From: Opitutia bacterium UBA3151
Lineage (GTDB): Bacteria; Verrucomicrobiota; Verrucomicrobiia; Opitutales; Seribacteraceae
Length of the DNA stretch: 6,156 nt
Direction of reading: 5' to 3'
Assembly (NCBI GenBank): GCA_002364975.1
Contig: DEYT01000140.1
Location: forward strand, 1 to 6,156
The notes beneath the pieces were generated by a model. It made no database searches, was not told where the DNA came from, and worked only from the letters and a program-made list of their open reading frames with translations. Position numbers and translations under genes: made by a program. The stretch's first letter is position 1, and every line of letters begins with the position of its first letter. Shown piece by piece: positions 1 to 5,275 of the stretch.

Positions 1-1107
1 CAAAAGAATGAGCCCGATATTTTCAATAAGATCGCCAAAGTTCTTCTGCCTAAAGACTATATTCGTTACAAGTTAACGGGCGAATTTTGTAGCGATGTGT
101 CTGATGCATCTGGTACATCCTTGCTGAATGTGGGTGAAAGAAAATGGTCCGATGAAATTTTGGAGTCTCTTGGATGGAATAAGGACTGGTTACCCGAAGT
201 AACGGAATCAACCGAAATGTCGGCAAATATCTCTGCGGTTGGTGCTGAAGCAACCGGACTTCCAGTGGATACCCCAGTCGCTGCTGGTGGAGGCGATTGT
301 GCCGCCCAAGCAGTAGGGAGTTCGATCGTTCAAGAAGGTAGAGTATCGGTTACCCTAGGTACGAGCGGGGTGGTTTTTGCACAAAGTGATCAATATCGGG
401 TGGAACCGGAAGGAAAACTGCATGCTTTTTGTCACGCTGTACCAGGGAAATGGCATTTGATGGGGGTGATGCTTTCTGCGGCTGGCTCCTTTCAATGGTA
501 TAAAAATAACCTCGGAGATTTGGAATCAAAAGTAGAAGAAGAGGGTGGTGAGGATGCTTATGAAATCTTAACTTACAAAGCCGCCACCGTCCCCCCCGGG
601 TCGGATGGATTGATTTTCCTTCCCTATTTATCCGGGGAGCGAACCCCGTACCCCGATCCTTATGCAAAGGGCTGTTTTATTGGGCTTAGCCTCAGGCATA
701 AGAAAGAACATCTTTCCAGGTCGGTACTCGAAGGTGTTTCTTTTGGACTAAATGATTCCCTCCAGTTGATGAAAAAACTGGGGATTCATCCTGAGGAAGT
801 ACAACTCTCTGGGGGGGGGACCAAGTCCACTTTATGGAAGCAAATGTTAGCAGATATTTTTGATGCTCCCTGCACGATGGTTAATGCAAGAGAGGGAGCT
901 GCTTACGGAGCCGCTTTGTTGGCTTCAGTCGGATCCGGACAGTTCGAGGATGTGGAAACTGCTTGCAGGACATGGATTCGAAAAACGGAAACGATATATC
1001 CTGGGCAAAACGCAAAGATTTATCAAAAGAATTACTCTATCTATCAAGGTCTTTATCCAAAACTTAAGGAAGCTTTTGGACAAATTGCATCTCTGGAAGA
1101 TCATTAA
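1..1107 (+). CDS. xylB: Xylulokinase, C-terminal three quarters (5' end outside window)
   Basis: FGGY-family sugar kinase that phosphorylates D-xylulose to xylulose 5-phosphate with ATP in the cytoplasm, feeding the pentose phosphate pathway. The frame is open from base 1, giving 368 visible residues; xylulokinases are about 480-500, so roughly 120-130 N-terminal residues are missing. Counting from the first codon, LPKDYIRYKLTGEF (16-29) and SDASGTSLLNV (34-44) are typical of the first actin-like domain. GGGDCAA holds the expected catalytic Asp at residue 99. LGTSG (119-123) and SGERTP (211-216) follow, then the FGGY signature-2 region with SGGGTKS (270-276) and EGAAYGAALLA (298-308). These fit xylulokinase better than glycerol, ribulo- or rhamnulokinase, though substrate is inferred from family resemblance. 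A GTG at 97 in this frame is internal and should not be taken as the start. The codons for SGGG contain a run of nine G at 811-819. No terminator follows; the next gene starts 12 bases on. Confidence 0.93.
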   Translation, partial: QKNEPDIFNKIAKVLLPKDYIRYKLTGEFCSDVSDASGTSLLNVGERKWSDEILESLGWNKDWLPEVTESTEMSANISAVGAEATGLPVDTPVAAGGGDCAAQAVGSSIVQEGRVSVTLGTSGVVFAQSDQYRVEPEGKLHAFCHAVPGKWHLMGVMLSAAGSFQWYKNNLGDLESKVEEEGGEDAYEILTYKAATVPPGSDGLIFLPYLSGERTPYPDPYAKGCFIGLSLRHKKEHLSRSVLEGVSFGLNDSLQLMKKLGIHPEEVQLSGGGTKSTLWKQMLADIFDAPCTMVNAREGAAYGAALLASVGSGQFEDVETACRTWIRKTETIYPGQNAKIYQKNYSIYQGLYPKLKEAFGQIASLEDH

Positions 1108-1113
1108 AAAGGA
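1108..1113 (+). promoter_or_regulatory. Ribosome binding site for the methyltransferase gene
   Basis: AAAGGA lies directly after the xylB stop codon and six bases before the ATG at 1120. It fixes that start and suggests the two genes are read from one transcript. Confidence 0.7.
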
Positions 1114-1119
1114 TTAAAA

Positions 1120-1848
1120 ATGAACCCTTACGAGGACTCTAAATTATTGGATGAATACCTCCTATTTCACTATGGAAAAGATGAAGATATCATGCCTTGG
1201 GATTTTGGACCCAAAGTTGGTTTGCACTTTCCCAAAAGAACTGTTCATGAATTAGTTGATACCAGCAACCTACCTTCCGAGGCAAGGGCTCTCGATCTGG
1301 GTTGTGCAGTAGGAGCTTCTTCCTTCGAATTGGCAAATATTTATCAATATGTGCTGGGGATTGATTTCTCAGATTCCTTTATCAAAGCTGCCAGTCAACT
1401 GCATAAAAAGGGATCCTTAGCCTACCGTTTTCTGGTTGAGGGAAATTCTTATTCTGAGGCCTTGGCTGAAGTAGAAGATCCGTCTGGAAGAATCGAGTTT
1501 AAAACAGGTGACGCATGTAATTTACCGGACAACCTTGGCTCTTTTGATTTGATTCATGCAGCGAATTTAATTTGTCGTTTGCAAAGTCCAAACCGTTTGC
1601 TTGATCGACTTCCTTCGTTGGTTAACAAGGGTGGACAGCTTGTCCTTGCAACTCCTTTTACCTGGTTAGAAGAATTTACTCCGGTTGAAAATTGGATTGG
1701 TTCTGGAAATTCGAAGGAAAGACTCCAAGAAAAATTAAATCCAAACTTTGTTTTGGAAGAAAGCAAAGATCTTCCCTTTGTAATTCGAGAACATCGAAGA
1801 AAATTTCAATTTTCAGTTTCTCTGGGTACTCGATGGCGTCGGGTGTAG
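1120..1848 (+). CDS. ovoM: Standalone OvoA-C-like SAM methyltransferase (putative 4-mercaptohistidine N1-methyltransferase)
   Basis: A 242-residue class I SAM-dependent methyltransferase resembling, from end to end, the C-terminal domain of the ovothiol enzyme OvoA (the family called putative 4-mercaptohistidine N1-methyltransferase). In ovothiol synthesis this activity transfers a methyl group to an imidazole nitrogen of 4-thiohistidine, the last step to ovothiol A. Visible features are: the opening NPYED followed by LLDEYLLFHYG (9-19); motif I LDLGCAVG (58-65) for SAM; GIDFS (80-84) with Asp82 where the ribose-binding acid is expected; GDACNLPD (130-137); FDLIHAANLICRL (142-154); TPFTWLEEFTP (178-188); and PFVIREHRRKFQF (219-231) ending in TRWRR. 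No sulfoxide synthase domain is fused and no OvoB-like lyase is in the window. It starts 12 bases after xylB behind AAAGGA. The methyltransferase fold is certain; the thiohistidine substrate is inferred from the family, and a different small-molecule substrate remains possible. Confidence 0.86.
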   Translation: MNPYEDSKLLDEYLLFHYGKDEDIMPWDFGPKVGLHFPKRTVHELVDTSNLPSEARALDLGCAVGASSFELANIYQYVLGIDFSDSFIKAASQLHKKGSLAYRFLVEGNSYSEALAEVEDPSGRIEFKTGDACNLPDNLGSFDLIHAANLICRLQSPNRLLDRLPSLVNKGGQLVLATPFTWLEEFTPVENWIGSGNSKERLQEKLNPNFVLEESKDLPFVIREHRRKFQFSVSLGTRWRRV

Positions 1849-1866
1849 CTATTATTCAAACTAAAA

Positions 1867-2166
1867 ATGAATATCGAAGAATTTACTCAGTCAATCTCCA
1901 AGGAGGAAAAGCCACCAGAAGTATCCTGCTGTTTACAAGCTCTATGGTGGGCCAAAAAAGGGGATTGGTCCCGTTCTCATGATATTGCTCAAGAAATTAG
2001 GGAATCCGAAGGGTCTTGGGTGCATGCTTATTTACACCGTGAGGAAGGAGATCTTGGAAATGCGGCTTACTGGTATTCCCGAGCGGGTAGACCAGTTAAG
2101 AGAAGTGAAGATTTGGCAGAAGAATGGCATGAGATCGTGGGAGAATTGTTAAAATCGCAACCCTAA
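1867..2166 (+). CDS. Conserved small protein of unknown function, helical, TPR-like half
   Basis: A 99-residue soluble protein with no signal peptide or membrane segment. I do not know a function for it, but its core looks like a family I recall as a recurring hypothetical protein in several bacterial phyla. The core is ALWWAKKGDW (25-34), SHDIAQ (37-42), then WVHAYLHREEGDLGNAAYWYSRAGR (51-75), rich in Trp, Tyr and His. The GDW...AH-like and GDLGNAAYWYSRAG segments have the spacing and small/large residue alternation of TPR or Sel1-type helical hairpins, so a protein-binding helical fold is a reasonable guess. ATG 1867 is the only usable start, because the methyltransferase TAG lies in frame 18 bases upstream with no other start between. 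No Shine-Dalgarno is visible, so expression may depend on coupling to the gene before. Its place directly behind the ovothiol-type methyltransferase may or may not be functional. Confidence 0.8.
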   Translation: MNIEEFTQSISKEEKPPEVSCCLQALWWAKKGDWSRSHDIAQEIRESEGSWVHAYLHREEGDLGNAAYWYSRAGRPVKRSEDLAEEWHEIVGELLKSQP

Positions 2167-2174
2167 CTTACTAT
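2146..2174 (+). promoter_or_regulatory. Possible weak sigma-70-type promoter ahead of rodA
   Basis: TTGTTA (2146-2151) and TACTAT (2169-2174) are separated by 17 bases and each match four of six consensus positions. The -35 lies inside the end of the 99-residue gene. Transcription would begin near 2181, giving a leader of about 68 bases if rodA starts at 2249 and almost none if it starts at 2189. Such matches occur often by chance. Confidence 0.22.
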
Positions 2175-2237
2175 TTGCAAATTGTACCTTGGAATATAGC
2201 AAAGAAAAAAAGCATGCATCAGACGGTCTACTCGGGC

Positions 2238-2242
2238 AGGAG
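2238..2242 (+). promoter_or_regulatory. Ribosome binding site supporting the rodA start at TTG 2249
   Basis: AGGAG sits six bases before TTG 2249 and is the strongest Shine-Dalgarno match near the beginning of rodA. The other candidate start, TTG 2189, has none. It could be accidental, since in the longer reading the same bases encode Gln-Glu. Confidence 0.45.
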
Positions 2243-2248
2243 AATCGA

Positions 2249-3412
2249 TTGGATTGGCTGACTCCTTTATGCCTTCTGGGTCTGAGTATTTTAAGTATTC
2301 TATTTATTCAGTCCGCTCAAGCTTACACCGGAGGAGATCAGTGGAAAATGCAGGTTATCTGGTGCGTTCTTGGCTTTGGTGCCTACCTCCTTTTTTCATG
2401 GATCGATTATCATTTGTGGATGAGATACGCACATTTTCTTTATGTAATCGCTATTTTTGCTCTCTTGCTCGTTTTTGGAGGCCCGGTTCTTTACGGAGCA
2501 AGTAGATGGATTGATTTCGGGATATTTAAAATTCAGCCCTCTGAAATAGCAAAATGGACTACCATGATCATGGGAGCCAGTATTCTGGCCCGATCCAAGG
2601 TCGGTGGTATGCAAGATTCACTCAGTGGAATTGCAAAGGTTGGCCTTTGCTTTAGCCTTCCTATGTTCTTGATTTTTCTTCAACCAGACTTAGGATCAAC
2701 CCTCGTCTTCCCACCCATTGCTTTTTCACTTTTGTACGTCGCTCGCATACCAACTCGGTTCTTCATTGCCACATTTGTTGTATTTGTGGTTTTGATTGGT
2801 GTGCTCGGGTGGGACGTCTTTCGTTACTATCAATATAAATCTGAGAATCCACGTACCTCGGAAGCAACCATTGCTTATGAGGAAACGTCTCTCGTACCAC
2901 TCAAAGATTATCAACGTAAACGCATTCTTACCTTCATTGCACCCGAAGTGGAAGACCCGCATGGCATCGGAGCTAATTGGAACCGAATCCAAGCCCTCAT
3001 TGCTGTGGCCACAGGTGGGATTACTGGAAAGGGTTTGGGGAATGGAATGCAAGCTAAGCTTGGGTATTTACCAACCGCAGTTGCCCACAATGATTTCATT
3101 TTTGCAGTTCTCGCCGAAGAATCGGGGCTGTGGGGAAGCTTACTTGCAATGCTTGCGTATGGGTTGATTATTTTCGGTTGCCTCAAGGTGGCTGCCAAAT
3201 CATCTGATCGATTTGGTGCAATGATCGCTGTCGGTGTGTCCGTGCTGTTGATGACGCACTTGTTCGTCAATGTAGGAATGACAATCGGGATAACACCGAT
3301 CACTGGACTGCCTTTGCCCTTTCTTAGCTACGGTGGTTCCTTCCTTGTCACTTGTTTTATGATGTTGGGAGTTGTACAGAGCGTCTATCGTTATCGAAAG
3401 GAATTTAGATGA
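2249..3412 (+). CDS. rodA: RodA, SEDS-family peptidoglycan glycosyltransferase
   Basis: Multi-spanning inner-membrane enzyme that polymerises lipid II into glycan strands for side-wall elongation, normally with a class B penicillin-binding protein (PBP2) and MreBCD. From TTG 2249 it is 387 residues, near the usual 370-400. SEDS landmarks in order are: GASRWIDFG (83-91) with QPSEIAKW (96-103); QPDLGSTL (145-152); DYQRKRIL (220-227); NWNRIQALIA (243-252); LPTAVAHNDFIFAVLAEESG (274-293), whose Asp282 corresponds to the catalytic Asp of RodA/FtsW; and GITPITGLPLPFLSYGGS (347-364). These favour RodA over FtsW or SpoVE. About 25 hydrophilic residues before DYQRKRIL (roughly 194-219) enlarge a loop compared with E. 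coli RodA. The start is uncertain: TTG 2189, in frame 20 codons earlier, would add a charged tail and leave only 22 bases after the previous gene, but lacks a ribosome binding site. No PBP2 gene is in the window. Confidence 0.95.
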   Translation: MDWLTPLCLLGLSILSILFIQSAQAYTGGDQWKMQVIWCVLGFGAYLLFSWIDYHLWMRYAHFLYVIAIFALLLVFGGPVLYGASRWIDFGIFKIQPSEIAKWTTMIMGASILARSKVGGMQDSLSGIAKVGLCFSLPMFLIFLQPDLGSTLVFPPIAFSLLYVARIPTRFFIATFVVFVVLIGVLGWDVFRYYQYKSENPRTSEATIAYEETSLVPLKDYQRKRILTFIAPEVEDPHGIGANWNRIQALIAVATGGITGKGLGNGMQAKLGYLPTAVAHNDFIFAVLAEESGLWGSLLAMLAYGLIIFGCLKVAAKSSDRFGAMIAVGVSVLLMTHLFVNVGMTIGITPITGLPLPFLSYGGSFLVTCFMMLGVVQSVYRYRKEFR

Positions 3413-3429
3413 TTTGGTTCCAGCCAAAT
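3412..3429 (+). repeat. Inverted repeat at the rodA stop codon
   Basis: ATTTGG (3412-3417) and CCAAAT (3424-3429) form a six-pair stem with a six-base loop, beginning on the last base of the rodA stop. A T-rich stretch (TATTTTCT) follows a few bases later. The stem is short and AT-rich, so it would be a weak intrinsic terminator at best; it could instead be an RNA processing or stability element. Confidence 0.35.
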
Positions 3430-3458
3430 AGCTATTTTCTCTTGCTGATGATGAAATG

Positions 3459-3475
3459 TGGGTTTGATAAACCCA
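3459..3475 (+). repeat. Hairpin just before the ribonuclease ATG
   Basis: TGGGTTT (3459-3465) and AAACCCA (3469-3475) form a perfect seven-pair stem around the loop GAT. It ends six bases before ATG 3482, where a ribosome binding site would be expected, and no Shine-Dalgarno is seen there. As RNA it could reduce or control initiation. If translation begins at GTG 3458 instead, the hairpin lies in the first codons. Confidence 0.4.
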
Positions 3476-3481
3476 ATAATC

Positions 3482-5266
3482 ATGGCCAGAAACACTAAGC
3501 GTAGATCCCGTTATTCAAAGAACAGAAGAAATCATACTTCTAAAAAAACAGAAAAGAATCCATCATCAAAAAATGATTTGAGTTTGCCTCCGAGTGAGCC
3601 CAGTCCAATTTTAATAGATAAAAAAGAACTCCGTGAGGGAGCCTTGGAAAGAGCAAAAAACCGTCCCATTTTCGAAAGGATTCTTACTGTTTTTCGAAGG
3701 GAAGCGAATAAGGATTACAAGGAATTGATAATCAATACTGAGGCCCTGGAAAGAAGAGTCGCCCGAATGGAAAATGGAATACTTCAAGGATTCGATGTCG
3801 AAAGATTGGATGAAGATCGAATGGTTGGAGCGATTTTTAAAGGAAAAGTGCAGAATCTTGAGCCTGGGCTAAAAGCTGCATTCGTTGATATTGGACAAGA
3901 GAAAAATGCATTTCTTCATTATTGGGATATGCTGCCTGGTGCAAACAATGACCCTTCCATTGAAATCGTTCGTCAAAATAAGAAAAAGTCGACTGGTAAA
4001 AACGAAATAAAGTCAATCAAAGATATTCCGAAGGCTTTCCCCATTAGTTCTGAAATTGTGATCCAAATCACAAAGGCTCAAATCGGAAGTAAAGGGCCCA
4101 GGACGACAACCAATTTATCTCTCCCGGGTAGGTTTCTGGTGATGATGCCTTATGCCGGACAGTGTGGTATCTCTCGAAAAATAGAAGACAAAGCAGAGAG
4201 GGCTCGATTAAAGCGTATTATTGCAAATCTTTCCTTGCGTGAGGGAATGGGAGTAATCATTCGTACTGCAGGTCAAAACAAACCGGAGCGTTTTTTTGAT
4301 CAAGATTTAAACCTGCTTAAGAAACAATGGGATGAAATTGAGGCAAAGATGAAATCTCAAGATAGCCCTGCATTTTTGTATGAGGAGCCTGATTTAATTG
4401 GCTTAACTGCTCGAGACTTTTTAACCGACGATGTGGATCGCGTTCAAGTCGACAAAAAAGAAGACTACAACCGCTTGCTAGAAACCATTCAGCTCATTTC
4501 CCCCAAATTGAAGTCCAAAGTATCGCTTTTTGATGAAGAAATCCCAATTTTCGAACGGTTTAATGTAGAAAGGCAGATTGAGCAAACTTTCATGCGTCGG
4601 GTTCTTCTTCCTTCCGGGGGGGAAATTGTGATGGAGGAGACCGAAGCACTAGTTTCCATTGATGTAAATACCGGAAGCCATAAAGGGGACCGTAAGGATG
4701 GAAAGAATTTTATTCTTCAAGCAAATATTGAGGCTGCCATGGAGGTTGCCCGTCAGATGAGACTTCGGAATCTCGGTGGACTAGTGATCGTAGACTTCAT
4801 CGATATGAAAAACAAGGGGGACCAGCGAAAAGTTCACCAAAAGATGAAATCTGCGATGGCTGAGGATAAGGCAAAACATAATATTTTACCGATTTCGCAG
4901 TTAGGAATCATGCAGATTACCCGCCAGCGACATGACGAAAGTAATTCAAGCGGTATCTACGAGCCTTGTCCTTATTGTAACGGCAGAGGAATTGTTAAAT
5001 CCCCCCGTTCGGTCAGCATTGAAATCCAGAGGAAAATAAGTAATGCCATCTCCAGAACTAAGGTAACAGACCCAACTCGTAAGGAACTAAAGCTGAAGAT
5101 TTTTCTGCACCCTAGTAATCTGCGCAGATTACGTGGTCCGGATTCCAAGTTAATCGAGCGAATGCAGCAAAACTATAACCTAAGCCTTTCCTTTGAGGCG
5201 GCTGATACTTATCATGTCGAAAATTTCAAAGTGGTAGAGGAAGCTTCTGGCGAGGAAGTAAAGTAG
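3482..5266 (+). CDS. rng: Ribonuclease of the RNase G/E family
   Basis: Endoribonuclease that cuts single-stranded AU-rich RNA in mRNA decay and rRNA/tRNA maturation. From ATG 3482 it has 594 residues: longer than E. coli RNase G (about 490) and lacking the long degradosome scaffold of RNase E. In order: a strongly basic N-terminal arm (residues 2-25); an S1-type region with GAIFKGKV (116-123) and AFVDIGQEKNAFLH (133-146); a Lys-rich loop (about 147-191); the 5'-sensor/RNase H-like region with TTTNLSLPGRFLVMMP (208-223) and EGMGVIIRTAG (254-264); then the DNase I-like catalytic part. The metal-binding acids are Asp394 in SIDVNTG and Asp438 in VIVDFIDM. CPYC (496-499) matches the Zn-link cysteines, so dimer/tetramer formation should be possible. 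GTG 3458 is an alternative start adding eight residues; neither start has a clear Shine-Dalgarno. The stop codon is embedded in the ribosome binding site of the next gene. Confidence 0.95.
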   Translation: MARNTKRRSRYSKNRRNHTSKKTEKNPSSKNDLSLPPSEPSPILIDKKELREGALERAKNRPIFERILTVFRREANKDYKELIINTEALERRVARMENGILQGFDVERLDEDRMVGAIFKGKVQNLEPGLKAAFVDIGQEKNAFLHYWDMLPGANNDPSIEIVRQNKKKSTGKNEIKSIKDIPKAFPISSEIVIQITKAQIGSKGPRTTTNLSLPGRFLVMMPYAGQCGISRKIEDKAERARLKRIIANLSLREGMGVIIRTAGQNKPERFFDQDLNLLKKQWDEIEAKMKSQDSPAFLYEEPDLIGLTARDFLTDDVDRVQVDKKEDYNRLLETIQLISPKLKSKVSLFDEEIPIFERFNVERQIEQTFMRRVLLPSGGEIVMEETEALVSIDVNTGSHKGDRKDGKNFILQANIEAAMEVARQMRLRNLGGLVIVDFIDMKNKGDQRKVHQKMKSAMAEDKAKHNILPISQLGIMQITRQRHDESNSSGIYEPCPYCNGRGIVKSPRSVSIEIQRKISNAISRTKVTDPTRKELKLKIFLHPSNLRRLRGPDSKLIERMQQNYNLSLSFEAADTYHVENFKVVEEASGEEVK

Positions 5267-5269
5267 GGA
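5265..5269 (+). promoter_or_regulatory. Ribosome binding site for glycerate kinase, overlapping the ribonuclease stop
   Basis: AGGGA begins inside the TAG stop codon of the ribonuclease gene and stands six bases before ATG 5276. This placement suggests translational coupling, with terminating ribosomes feeding the next start. Confidence 0.65.
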
Positions 5270-5275
5270 ATTAGT

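Noticed and set aside
1846..1869. Stop-codon readthrough fusion, since xylB, the methyltransferase and the 99-residue gene share one frame
   Set aside because: Three genes sharing a frame is likely enough by chance; each has a normal stop and its own plausible ATG, and no readthrough context is seen.
2726..3303. Long minus-strand and alternate-frame open frames across rodA (for example 2911-3303 minus, 2796-3167 plus)
   Set aside because: They lie within a strongly recognised rodA reading frame, have no recognisable motifs and no ribosome binding site; they are shadows of the real gene.
3412..3440. Rho-independent terminator after rodA
   Set aside because: The stem is only six pairs with two G-C pairs and no uninterrupted T tract follows; kept as an inverted repeat only.
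3448..3498. Sixteen-codon open frame (MMKCGFDKPNNHGQKH) overlapping the ribonuclease start, as a leader peptide
   Set aside because: No ribosome binding site, no regulatory codon run, and it overlaps the hairpin by chance as easily as by design.
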